A model generated the notes under the pieces. That model did not search any database. It saw only the letters and a program-made list of their open reading frames with translations, and was not told the DNA's origin. From Sphingobacterium bambusae (lineage in GTDB: Bacteria; Bacteroidota; Bacteroidia; Sphingobacteriales; Sphingobacteriaceae), in assembly GCF_033955345.1 (NCBI RefSeq), contig NZ_CP138332.1, positions 868,001-932,000 on the forward strand: DNA of 64,000 bases, in the 5' to 3' direction. How positions within the stretch are numbered: position 1 is the first letter of the stretch; each line of letters starts with the position of its first letter. Of this stretch, positions 53,575-63,100 are shown piece by piece. Made by a program: the position numbers and the translations under genes.

Positions 53575-54789
53575 ATGAGGAGAAGAACATTCCTACATGC
53601 CTTAAACCTAGGCATCGCATCGACCGCTTTAGCGCACACCAAGCTAATGGGTATGCCCTTTGATTTGGATTTATCTACAGCCGCTGATAAAGAGCTCGAC
53701 TATCATCGGATAAAAGACATCCGTTTTTCCACGGTACAGCTAAATTATCCGCGCCTCGTTGGTAAAAATGCGCGATTGGATCTGCATGGCCATGGCCCAC
53801 GGGTAGAGATCTGTGTGCTATACACCGATCAGGGCGCCACGGGCTGGGCATCGCTACGCGGATCACGCAAGGAAGCCGAGCCCATTGCTAAAGCGATGAT
53901 CGGCAAGAAAGTAAGCGAGCTTTTCCAGCGACAGATTGGTATCACGGACGCCCAGTATATACCCTTCGATATCGCCCTACACGATCTGGCAGGCGTTATC
54001 CTGCAGAAACCGGTATATGCCCTACTGGGACAGAAGCGGCCAATCATTAGCGATTGCTACAGCGGCATGCTTTATTTTGATGATCTGGAGCCCAGCGACA
54101 AGCCTGCAGGCATCGACAAGGTATTGGAAGAATGCCGAGACGATTATGCCATGGGCTACCGCCAGTTTAAGCTGAAGATCGGGCGTGGCCATAAATGGAT
54201 GCCTGCCGATGCCGGCTTACAGCGCGACATCGATGTCACCAAGGCTGTAGCCAAAGCCTTTCCCGATTGCGAGATACTGGTGGATGGTAACAACGGATTT
54301 ACGGTAGACCGCTTTATCCAATACCTACAAGGGATTGCCGGTGTCAAGCTTTTCTGGATCGAGGAACCCTTTCACGAAACCGAAGCCGACTACAGCAAAC
54401 TGCGCCAATGGCTAAAAAGCGAAGGCATAACCACCTTGTTGGCCGATGGCGAGGCCGACCCTAATCAGCAACAGCTGCGGCAGCTTTTCGAGAAAAAACT
54501 ACTCGATGTACACCTCACGGATATCGAGGGGCTAGGCTTCACCAATTGGCGCAAGCTGATGCCCGAGTTAAAGCAACTTGGTGCGCAAGCATCGCCTCAT
54601 GCTTGGGGCTCTCTACTCAAAACTTACTATACCGCCCATTTGGCCGGCGGATTAGGCAACACTGTCACCATTGAGGGCGTGAGCAGTACCTCTGATGATG
54701 TTGACCTATCAAGCTACCGTTTGGAAAAAGGCAAATTAATTCCAGCGAGTGGACACGGCTTCGGCATGAAGCTACTCAAGCAAGTGTAA
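53575..54789 (+). CDS. Tat-exported mandelate racemase/muconate lactonizing (enolase superfamily) enzyme
   Basis: A 404-residue enzyme of the enolase superfamily. The barrel residues are readable: KxK at 199/201 in FKLKIGRG, metal ligand D237 in LVDGNNG, E263/E264 in WIEEPF, E293 in ADGEADP and H342 in SPHAWGS. This set fits the mandelate-racemase or sugar-acid dehydratase subgroups, which abstract a proton next to a carboxylate. Unusually, the ATG at 53575 gives MRRRTFLHALNLGIA, a twin-arginine signal, so the enzyme should act in the periplasm. Substrate is unknown; aldonates or uronates from the glycan island are plausible. A TTG further upstream in frame is not needed. Confidence 0.85.
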   Translation: MRRRTFLHALNLGIASTALAHTKLMGMPFDLDLSTAADKELDYHRIKDIRFSTVQLNYPRLVGKNARLDLHGHGPRVEICVLYTDQGATGWASLRGSRKEAEPIAKAMIGKKVSELFQRQIGITDAQYIPFDIALHDLAGVILQKPVYALLGQKRPIISDCYSGMLYFDDLEPSDKPAGIDKVLEECRDDYAMGYRQFKLKIGRGHKWMPADAGLQRDIDVTKAVAKAFPDCEILVDGNNGFTVDRFIQYLQGIAGVKLFWIEEPFHETEADYSKLRQWLKSEGITTLLADGEADPNQQQLRQLFEKKLLDVHLTDIEGLGFTNWRKLMPELKQLGAQASPHAWGSLLKTYYTAHLAGGLGNTVTIEGVSSTSDDVDLSSYRLEKGKLIPASGHGFGMKLLKQV

Positions 54790-54799
54790 CAATAGAGCG

Positions 54800-54843
54800 A
54801 CTCGTACGGGCTGTCGACAACTTTTTCGACAGCCATTACGAGT
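54800..54843. terminator. Long inverted repeat after the enolase-superfamily gene
   Basis: Two stacked stems (7 bp, 54800-54806 with 54837-54843, and 8 bp, 54809-54816 with 54827-54834) are separated by a 2-nt internal loop; the apical loop is T-rich. It begins 11 bases after the stop codon. A terminal T-run is lacking, but the place and strength favour a terminator. Confidence 0.6.
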
Positions 54844-54897
54844 ACAACCTGTTAGAATTATTTGTACATTTAGCGGTAATCTACTTGTGCTAAGAAA

Positions 54898-55530
54898 ATG
54901 GTCTATTCAAAAAAAATCGCCCTCCTAGGAGCCTGCCTGACTTGGTTTGCGCTCGTCGTCCAATTTGTCATTATGTTGCTTCATCGGGAGGTTTCCCTAG
55001 TCGAGTCCTTGGTTCGTTTTTTTAGCTATTTCACCATTCTTACCAATATTCTGGTTGCACTATATTTCACAGCTGTAGGCTGGCCAAAACCTATACGCGC
55101 ACTACACTTTATTCAAAACCACAGTGCCGCTACGGCAATCTGCACGTTTATACTCACCGTGGGTATCGTCTACCAAACGGTTCTGAGAAACCTGTGGCAG
55201 CCACAAGGCATACATTTCGTTGTCGATCAATTGCTGCATGGCATTGTCCCACTTTTTATGTTGGGGCATTGGTTGCTTATTATTCGCAGTGGTAAAATCG
55301 AGTCCGGCCGCGTGTACCGCTGGCTATGGTATCCTATTCTCTACCTGCTATTTGCGCTTACCCGTGGTTATTTCTCCGGTTTCTACCCCTATCCTTTTCT
55401 GAATATCGAAGAAATCGGTTTCGGCATAACCTTAATCAATGTTGCCTTGATATCCTTTGGTACTATCGTGATGCTAGCCTTGCTCATTACCCTAGGCAAG
55501 TGGGTTCAGAAAGGATTGAAAACACAATAG
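54898..55530 (+). CDS. Pr6Pr-family six-helix membrane protein
   Basis: A 210-residue integral membrane protein with about six hydrophobic helices. The segment LVRFFSYFTILTNILVALYF after the first helix and a later LLHGIVPLFMLGHWLL carry the Pr6Pr pattern (conserved FSYFTxLTN and H in the fourth helix). The family is distantly like FAR-17a/AIG1-type membrane proteins; its biochemical role in bacteria is not known. It is followed by the small copper-associated gene on the same strand, with about 98 bp between, but a functional link is not evident. Confidence 0.8.
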   Translation: MVYSKKIALLGACLTWFALVVQFVIMLLHREVSLVESLVRFFSYFTILTNILVALYFTAVGWPKPIRALHFIQNHSAATAICTFILTVGIVYQTVLRNLWQPQGIHFVVDQLLHGIVPLFMLGHWLLIIRSGKIESGRVYRWLWYPILYLLFALTRGYFSGFYPYPFLNIEEIGFGITLINVALISFGTIVMLALLITLGKWVQKGLKTQ

Positions 55531-55628
55531 TCTGCGCTATCAAACTTAACGCCGATGTCAGATTTTCCCGTTCACCCCAGTTCGCAATACAGCATATTAC
55601 TAAAAATAACTACCTTTGTTTAACAGAG

Positions 55629-55991
55629 ATGCTACAACGCTTGGTTTACATATGGATTGTGCTGCTAGGGATATCCTTTTATCCCCTAGATGTTGCCGCT
55701 TGCCAAGAGGCAGCGCACGAAGCATCCATGGCCTGCTGCGCAGAGCAACATACCGCTGCCGATAGCGAGAAAGATTGCTGCGCTAAAACAAAAAAGAATA
55801 GCCATCCCGATGATTGCGAACAAGATGCATCCTGCCATTGCCCCGTCATGAAGATGCCGATGCATATGTTAGCTTTTTCCCTGCGAGATCTTGACGTGGA
55901 CGTACCTTCATTAAATCACGATGCGTCCCGGCCGGTACATATTCCCCAATCGGGATTTACCCATATTTGGTTGCCGCCTAAAATAGCTTAA
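55629..55991 (+). CDS. Small secreted Cys/His/Met-rich protein, probable copper-binding
   Basis: A 120-residue protein starting MLQRLVYIWIVLLG, with a signal peptide ending near DVAA. The mature part has paired cysteines (ACCAEQH, KDCCAK), then DDCEQDASCHCPVMKMPMHM, a dense set of Cys, His and Met typical of copper-binding sites. I do not recognise a named family. It lies about 100 bp before the HMA-DUF3347 gene and the multicopper oxidase on the same strand, which supports a role in copper sequestration or sensing. The frame extends further upstream over the end of the Pr6Pr gene, but that extension is not credible as protein. Confidence 0.7.
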   Translation: MLQRLVYIWIVLLGISFYPLDVAACQEAAHEASMACCAEQHTAADSEKDCCAKTKKNSHPDDCEQDASCHCPVMKMPMHMLAFSLRDLDVDVPSLNHDASRPVHIPQSGFTHIWLPPKIA

Positions 55992-56093
55992 AATTAATAT
56001 CGCCTAGCCATAGGTGTGTCCTGTCGTGTGCTAAAAAAGCAAACACCAAAGATTAACATATTATTTTATCCATTTTTATTTTAAGCAAAAACC

Positions 56094-56948
56094 ATGAAAT
56101 CATATACATTAGTAGGTCTATTAGCCCTTTCAATATCCGTTAACAGCGCTATGGCGCAAATTAAAAACAGCAAATTGCTTACCGTGCAGATCAGCGGAAA
56201 CTGCGGCATGTGCAAATCCACTATCGAGAAAGCAGGCGATGTGGCCAATGAATCTTTAGTCGTTTGGAATAGTAAAACCAACGAAGCGACCCTAACCTAC
56301 GATAGCAACAAAACATCTGAAGATGCCATTTTAAAACGCATTGCACTTGCCGGATACGACAATGAACGCTATTTGGCGCCGGAGGAAACCTACGCCGCCT
56401 TGCACAGCTGCTGCCAATATGATCGCACACTACAGGCCGAAGAAGCAGGCCGCAAGCCAGCCGAGAACCAAAGCCAAGGAGATAGCGGTGAGCAGCATAC
56501 GGCTCACGAAGCAACAGCGAGCAGCTCGGTTAGCAGCCTGCTAACGCCCTATCTAGGCCTAAAAGATGCCCTGATTGCAGGCGATAGCAAGGCCGCCAAT
56601 GAAGCCACGAAGAAATTCGACCAAGCCTTGACGGCACTGCAGGCTGCGAACTTCAGCAAGGAAGAAAAAGCGGTGTGGGCTAATGAACAAAAGAAACTGC
56701 AGCAAGCAACTGCAGGCATCACGGCAGGAAAATCCATTGACGCACAGCGTCAGGCATTCGACAAGCTGTCCCGTTCACTTTACACCGTGCTCAAAGCGTC
56801 CAAAACATCGGACAAGCTTTACTATCAGCATTGCCCGATGTATCAGGACGGCAAAGGCGCCTATTGGATAAGCCGCGAAGCAGGGATCAAAAACCCCTAC
56901 TATGGAGCGCAGATGCTAAGCTGTGGAAAAACGGTAGAAACCCTGTAA
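56094..56948 (+). CDS. HMA-like plus DUF3347 periplasmic copper protein
   Basis: A 284-residue secreted protein (signal peptide ending NSAMAQ). An N-terminal heavy-metal-associated-like domain (about 26-95) has the metal loop GNCGMCKSTIE with C37 and C40, in place of the usual GMxCxxC. It is followed by a His/Gln/Glu-rich linker and a C-terminal DUF3347 domain (about 145-284) ending with HCPMYQDGKGAYWIS and YYGAQMLSCG. DUF3347 is common in Bacteroidota next to CusAB-type efflux and copper oxidases. It probably carries copper(I) to or from the oxidase encoded 10 bp downstream, and is likely in the same operon. Confidence 0.87.
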   Translation: MKSYTLVGLLALSISVNSAMAQIKNSKLLTVQISGNCGMCKSTIEKAGDVANESLVVWNSKTNEATLTYDSNKTSEDAILKRIALAGYDNERYLAPEETYAALHSCCQYDRTLQAEEAGRKPAENQSQGDSGEQHTAHEATASSSVSSLLTPYLGLKDALIAGDSKAANEATKKFDQALTALQAANFSKEEKAVWANEQKKLQQATAGITAGKSIDAQRQAFDKLSRSLYTVLKASKTSDKLYYQHCPMYQDGKGAYWISREAGIKNPYYGAQMLSCGKTVETL

Positions 56949-56958
56949 ACGCTTCTCC

Positions 56959-59220
56959 ATGTCATTACGCATTTATCGCGCAAGTTTTCTTGCGCTGTTG
57001 CTCCTCGTGCTCGGATTTTCCGTGCGGGGGCAGCAGACGGTTCGGTATGAGCTTTACGTCCGCGATACCCTGGTTCACTTTGCGGGAAAAGAAAAACGTG
57101 CCATTGCGGTCAACGGACAATTGCCCATGCCCACCCTAACGTTCACGGAAGGCGATACCGCAGAAATTGTTGTGCACAACCAGCTGCGGGAGAGCACCTC
57201 CCTGCATTGGCATGGCGTGTGGCTGCCCAACAAAGAAGACGGGGTACCCCATCTCACGCAGCAGCCGATTGCCTCCGGCAAAACGCATACCTATCGCTTC
57301 CCCATCATCCAAAATGGCAGTTACTGGTACCATAGCCATTCGGGGCTGCAGGAGCAAATTGGCATGTATGGTTCCATGGTTTTTCATAAGCGCAAGGACG
57401 ACCCCAGCTTCAGAAAGGGTATCGATGATATCCCTAGCTTATCCTTGCTGATAAGTGAATGGACCAACCTTCGTCCGCATACGGTAGACCGCATGCTGCA
57501 TACCGGCAACGATTGGTTCAGCATCCAGAAAAACACGGTACAAAGCTATGCCGAGGCCATACAAGCCAAACATTTCAAAACCAAACTCCGTAACGAGTGG
57601 AAGCGTATGGAAGCCATGGACGTCAGCGACGTGTATTACGAAAAGTTTCTGATCAATGGCCTAGCCGAACAGCAGCTAGCCTCGTTCAAAGCGGGCGATA
57701 AAGTCCGCCTACGCATAGCCAATGCCGGAGCATCCAGCTACTTTTGGCTTACCTATGCCGGTGGAAAGATCAGGGTTGTGGCCAACGATGGCAATGATGT
57801 AGAGCCAGTGGAAGTAGACCGCCTACTGATTGGCGTTTCCGAAACATATGATATCCTGCTGGAAATTCCTGCGCAAAACACTGCCTATGAGCTGCTGGCT
57901 ACCGCCGAAGACCGCACCGGCTCGTCCTCCTTTTTCCTCGGAGCCGGTAGGCGACAACTGACGGCGCGCCTGCCCCGCCTCCAATATTTCGAGGGCATGA
58001 AGATGATGAACGATATGATGAAGATGAACGGCGACATGCACGATATGGGCATGCAGATGAGCCTGCAGCAGATGGACATGAATGCCGTGATGTATCCCGA
58101 ATTAAAGGACGAGGCGTCCACATCCGCAAGTGATGCGCATCATGCAGCAGCATCAAGCCCCCATGAAAAGCATGAGGGCCATGCACAACATGCGCCCCAA
58201 CAAAAAGACAAGGTGACGTTAAATTACGGGATGCTGCGCGCCACGAGCCCCACTACGCTAGATAGCGCCGCAACGGTAAAAAATCTACGCTTCGAGCTTA
58301 CCGGCAATATGAACCGCTATGTATGGAGCATGGACAACCGCGTGCTCTCCGAAACAGACAAGATACCGATCAAAAAAGGTGAAGTTTTACGCATCGTACT
58401 GTACAACAACTCCATGATGCGGCACCCCATGCATCTGCATGGTTTTGACTTCCGGGTGCTGAATAAAAATGGCGACTACGCACCCCTGAAAAATGTCTTG
58501 GACATTATGCCGATGGAAACCGACACCATTGAATTCGCTGCCAACCGAGACGGCGATTGGTTTTTCCATTGCCATATCCTTTACCATATGATGGCCGGCA
58601 TGAACCGCGTATTTGCTGTGGGCGATTATCAAAACCCGTTGCTGCCCAACAGAGAAAAGGCATACAGCGCTTTGCAAAAGGAAAGCAACATGTGGCACTT
58701 TATGGCCGATAACGACTTTGCCAGTAACGGCAATGATGGATCGGCCATGCTGCAAAATGCCCGTTGGAGTGTAGGAACGGAATGGCGACTGGGCTACAAC
58801 AACATGCACGGCTATGAAGTGGAGACCCATGTAGGGCGATACATCGGCAAGATGCAGTGGTTGATGCCCTTTGTAGGCTTCGATTGGCGGTACCGCAAGC
58901 TGGGCATGGATCAGCACGAGACCAACATCTTCGGGCAGACCAATAAGAAAGACAGTCGGCAAGCAGTGAGCGTCGGAGCCATGTACACCCTACCGTTCCT
59001 GATCAACGTGCAAGCCGAGGTTTACCATGATGGTATCGTACGCTTAGCGCTTATGCGTGAAGACATCCCGATTTCCAGAAGACTGCGAGGCGGCTTTATG
59101 TGGAATACCGATCGGGAATATATGGTCGATCTGCGCTATATCCTCCATAAAAATATGGGCGTCCGCACGCATTACGATAGCGACATGGGATTTGGCGTAG
59201 GCTTGGCCTTGAATTATTAA
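56959..59220 (+). CDS. CopA-like multicopper oxidase with C-terminal CopB-like barrel domain
   Basis: A 753-residue secreted protein with a signal peptide ending VRGQQ. The copper ligands of a laccase-type oxidase are all present: HWHG (83-86), YHSHSG (124-129), HPMHLHG (489-495) and HCHILYHMMAGM (537-548). A Met-rich insert lies at about 345-380 (repeated MKMM, MKMNGDM, MGMQM), followed by a His-rich linker. Residues about 565-753 are unlike any oxidase domain: alternating strands such as GTEWRLGYNNMHGYEVETHVG and VQAEVYHDGIVRLALM, ending in ALNY, resemble the CopB-type outer-membrane barrel. The oxidase would turn copper(I) into the less toxic copper(II); the tail may anchor it to the outer membrane. 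Confidence 0.88.
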   Translation: MSLRIYRASFLALLLLVLGFSVRGQQTVRYELYVRDTLVHFAGKEKRAIAVNGQLPMPTLTFTEGDTAEIVVHNQLRESTSLHWHGVWLPNKEDGVPHLTQQPIASGKTHTYRFPIIQNGSYWYHSHSGLQEQIGMYGSMVFHKRKDDPSFRKGIDDIPSLSLLISEWTNLRPHTVDRMLHTGNDWFSIQKNTVQSYAEAIQAKHFKTKLRNEWKRMEAMDVSDVYYEKFLINGLAEQQLASFKAGDKVRLRIANAGASSYFWLTYAGGKIRVVANDGNDVEPVEVDRLLIGVSETYDILLEIPAQNTAYELLATAEDRTGSSSFFLGAGRRQLTARLPRLQYFEGMKMMNDMMKMNGDMHDMGMQMSLQQMDMNAVMYPELKDEASTSASDAHHAAASSPHEKHEGHAQHAPQQKDKVTLNYGMLRATSPTTLDSAATVKNLRFELTGNMNRYVWSMDNRVLSETDKIPIKKGEVLRIVLYNNSMMRHPMHLHGFDFRVLNKNGDYAPLKNVLDIMPMETDTIEFAANRDGDWFFHCHILYHMMAGMNRVFAVGDYQNPLLPNREKAYSALQKESNMWHFMADNDFASNGNDGSAMLQNARWSVGTEWRLGYNNMHGYEVETHVGRYIGKMQWLMPFVGFDWRYRKLGMDQHETNIFGQTNKKDSRQAVSVGAMYTLPFLINVQAEVYHDGIVRLALMREDIPISRRLRGGFMWNTDREYMVDLRYILHKNMGVRTHYDSDMGFGVGLALNY

Positions 59221-59293
59221 AAATCTTAAGAATTGTTAAAAACCATAGCGCCCAGAAACGAAAATAAGCGCATAGCCGTTAATTAAAGATACG

Positions 59294-60025
59294 ATGATGT
59301 CTAATAATAATACAGCTATGCGACTATTTTCTATTTACATGCTATTCCTAAGCAGCCTGACGCTGATCTCCTGTCAAGAGGATGAATCCACATTTTTAGA
59401 TCCCGTAGAAGTCAACGATGATTTCAGTTCATCGATGATGGATTGGAGCGGTGATTTTGCAGACTACCCCTCCGAAGGAGATACCGATTTCGAGCTCAGT
59501 ATCTCGCACGAAGCCTTGCCGGCACCGCTCGATCAGTCAAAAAACGGCATCCGCATATCGGGCAATAACCGTAGTGATGATCTTTTTATGTTCATTAAGA
59601 AAAAAGTCGATGGCCTAAAGGCCAACCAACGCTATCGCGTTCGTTTCACTGTAAATTTTGCATCCAATGCCGCGTCCAATCAGGTGGGCGTGGGTGGTGC
59701 ACCGGGCGAGAGTGTCTATGTAGGTGCTGGCTTCAGTGTCGTTGAGCCTATGAAAACGATAGACTCCACCGACAACTACTACCGTATGAATATCGACAAA
59801 ATGCAGCAATCACAAGATGGTGCAAGCATGAAAGTCATTGGCGATATTGCCAACGGCACGGAAGAGAACAACTATGTGCTCATCAGCCGAACGGGAGAAT
59901 TTACAGGGCAGGCCGATGAAAATGGCAGCGTTTGGCTGATTGTAGGGACAGATTCGGGCTTTGAAAGTGTGACCACGCTCTACTATACCGGCATAAAGGC
60001 AGTTTTTCAAGAAATGACCAACTAG
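59294..60025 (+). CDS. Conserved lipoprotein of unknown function
   Basis: A 243-residue lipoprotein. The ATG at 59318 (M9) directly precedes RLFSIYMLFLSSLTLISC and may be the true start; the first ATG is at 59294. The mature part begins DFSSSMMDWSGDFADYP and continues with KNGIRISGNNRSDDLFMFIK, LKANQRYRVRFTVNFASN and RMNIDKMQQSQDG. This pattern recurs in secreted proteins of several phyla that I know only as hypothetical. It looks like an all-beta jelly-roll fold that could bind ligands, but no function is known. It follows the oxidase by 73 bp, perhaps by chance, and ends before a terminator. Confidence 0.75.
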   Translation: MMSNNNTAMRLFSIYMLFLSSLTLISCQEDESTFLDPVEVNDDFSSSMMDWSGDFADYPSEGDTDFELSISHEALPAPLDQSKNGIRISGNNRSDDLFMFIKKKVDGLKANQRYRVRFTVNFASNAASNQVGVGGAPGESVYVGAGFSVVEPMKTIDSTDNYYRMNIDKMQQSQDGASMKVIGDIANGTEENNYVLISRTGEFTGQADENGSVWLIVGTDSGFESVTTLYYTGIKAVFQEMTN

Positions 60026-60053
60026 CCTCCGAGGCTATCATCAACAAAAAAAG

Positions 60054-60094
60054 GTCTCCACGAATGGCCACAGGCACATTCGGGAGACGTTTTA
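60054..60094. terminator. Bidirectional terminator between convergent genes
   Basis: Two stacked 6-bp stems (60054-60059 with 60083-60088; 60061-60066 with 60077-60082) separated by one bulged A, with a 10-nt loop. An A-run precedes it and GTTTTAT follows. It lies between the lipoprotein stop and the convergent HEAT/DUF1080 stop at 60117. A smaller hairpin (60023-60037) overlaps the lipoprotein stop. Confidence 0.75.
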
Positions 60095-60116
60095 TCTGAT
60101 AAGCGTTTAAAGACCC

Positions 60117-63100
60117 TTACAATTTTTTGATTCGGATATTACGCAAAAAGACTTCCGAGCCATGACCAAGAAATCCGATATGGCCTTGGGCATTTTTTAA
60201 TCCCGGATGGTCTTTTCCATCCAAGGTTCCATTTTTGGAAGCCTGCGCCAAGTCACCATCCAAGATCACCACACCATTCAGTGTTACCCGAATCTTGTTG
60301 CCCTGCAGGCGAATCTCTTGGCTGTTCCATTCGCCAATAGGCTTCATGCCTGTGCGCTTTGCCGGGATAATGCCATAGGCCGAGCCATGATATTGATATT
60401 CCTTTAAGTTTTTATAGATATCCGCATCGTTATCCAAAATTTGGATTTCCGTGCCCACATAAGCAGCATCACCGTCTAATGGTGTGCGGATACCGACACC
60501 ATTGTTTGCTCCCGGCGTCAATTTGAAATCAAAACGGTACACAAAGTCGCCATACTGCTCTTTGGTATATAGGTTTTTACCAAACTTTGCATCCGGATTT
60601 GCGCGTACAAAACCCTCGGGTGTAATCTCGTAAGCAGAAGTTTCTGTCCACTTATTCAAGTTTGTGCCATCAAACAACAGGTCGAAGCCCTCCTTCTTTT
60701 CGGCTTCCGACAAGCTGTAGACCTCTTTTCTAGGAAATTCCTTCAAGTAGATATCACGGTACCAAACCTGCGATCCGTGTGCCTGCAGCTCCAACTGTTC
60801 CGTTGGGAAGATCGCCTGGTTACGGTCCCAATAATTCTCCAAGGTGACACTATCCACCACCAGTTCGCCATTGAGCCATACCCATACCTTTTCGCCGCGC
60901 ATGCGCACCTTGAAGGTATTCCATTCGCCCAGTGCGTTATCGGCTACTTTCAACGGATCTTTTGAGTTCTTTTGATTATTGTACAAGCCGCCCGAGCCTA
61001 CTTGAGCCCCCACGTTGGTACGCGAGATATCCCAGATTTGTACCTGCGGTGTGCCGCGTAGGTAGATGCCTGCATCAGGCTCCTTTCCATTTGGATCCAA
61101 CTTCCAATCCACCAAAAGCTCAAAATCACCGTACTGCTTCACCGTAGCAATATTATCGCCATGTCCGCTAAACACTAAACTTCCCTGATCAGCTTTCCAA
61201 CTTTCGCGCATCTGTTGATCCGCCACTTGTTGTTTTGCGGCCAACTCTTTGGCAGACATTTTAGACCGTTTAATAGGGTCTTCCACAAGTCCCTTCCATC
61301 CCGAAAGATCCTTTCCGTTGAACAAGGCTACATAGCCTTCCCCTTTTAGCATTTCGGCCAAATGCCGCACGATAGCTTCCCGCAGGTACGAGCTTTCACT
61401 CCCCGAGAGGTTAGCCATCGCCTTTTCCAAAATAGAACGCACCGTTGCTCCCGTAAAAGCAGCGTTGTCCATCGCAATATTCATCGCCGTATTCGTGGCG
61501 GCACCTTTTAGTTCGGCATCATCTAGAAACTGCGCCGCAAAAATCATGGCTTGGTAGGTTTCCGTTTGTTGTAGGCTAGCCAACACCTGTCTTTTCTGCG
61601 CCACATTGCGCGCCAGTGCAAAAGCATCTTTCAGGTACAGGGTCTTCTGCTCGGCGGTATGCGCACTCGCATTCACCTGCTTAATCAGTCCCGCGAAAAT
61701 AGCGTCGAACGTAGCGCCCTTTTCTTCTCGGGAAAGGTTGATCAAGGTCGGCAATACTTCCGGATTAGACCAAGCGGCCAACGCCTGCTGCGCCGGAGTT
61801 TTTAAGCTAGCGTTGGGCAGATAGTTCTTCACAGCCTGCAATGCATCCGCGCCACCTATGCCAGCAAACACGGGGAAATAATTTGCTGCTGAAGGTGCTG
61901 CCGAGCGGGAAATATTTGCAGCCAATCGCTGCACCTTGGCATCCCGATCCGTGCTGGACTGCAACACCGAAATCAAGGCCTTTTGCAATGCCGGCGCATC
62001 CGTTGCCGGTGCAGCCGCTAGCAGCTGCACCACTGCATCAAAGTCATCCGCTTGTACCACGGTCGGTAAAGCCTTCAACGCAGCTTGCTTTACCTGCGGA
62101 TCTGCTGAAGCAACCAAAGGCAAAACTACTTTGGAAGAGGCCGCATCCGTCCGCTTCGACAGGATATCCAACAACAGCAATTGCGTTTTCGCATCGGCGG
62201 ATGGCAATGCCGCATCAATCAGGGCCACCGTTTGGGGATCCCTACTAGAAAGCAGCAGGCCCGAAATCGCCTGTGCAGTAGGTTCATCCGCTCCTTTCAC
62301 GGATTGGATAAGAAAGGCTGCATTGGATTCCTTACCCAGCGACGATAAAGCTGTTAAGCCCGCAACTTTGGATTGCGTATCCTTCACGTGCGGCAAACTT
62401 GCCTGTAGGGCTGCCAAATCTGTCGCATCCCCTGTTTTTGCCAAATAGTTGAAAATGCTTTCTTGCACCTCTGGCGAAGCTTTTTTCAAGATAGCCATCA
62501 GCTTCTTATTGTCCGCAGCTGTTGCCTGTCCCTTCAACAAAGACAAAGCACTGTTACGATACAAGGCGTTGCTTGAGGTCGCCGCTTTCATCAGCTGTTT
62601 CTTTGCTTTTTGCGGATTAGCATCCATCAACAGACTGAGAGCGCCCACCTGCAGCGTCGTCGCTTGGGCGCCAGCAGCTCCCTTCATAACGGCGTTGGCC
62701 ACCGATAGCGCCAAGCGATCGTTACCTTCGCGCAACAGCTGCTGCGCATAGTCAAGAGTCAGTCCGCCAATATTTGTTTTGTCAAAGCTGTAGTTGACCG
62801 TCTTTAGCTTGCTCAATAGCACAGGGGCAGATTTAGCGCCGCCGATCTTGCTCAGCGCCGTATACACCGTGCGCTGAAAGTTCTCACTATCATAGCGACT
62901 TAAGCTGGCAATGATGGCGTCTTCATCGCTTTTCGAGCGCAGATCGCCCAAGGCGGCAACCAATGCCGTCGTTGTCTTTTCCGAATCCGCCTTCTGCAAA
63001 GCCTCAGACAGTGCTTTCGCAGCCTCGGGCGTACGGATACCGTTTAAGGCGAGCGCTGCTTTGTCTACCAGTTCGCTGTCGCTAAGGTAAGGTACAATGG

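Noticed and set aside
61936..62448. 170-residue Ala/Ser-rich open frame antisense to the HEAT-repeat gene
   Set aside because: Alanine-rich HEAT coding sequence often leaves the other strand open; no motif supports it.
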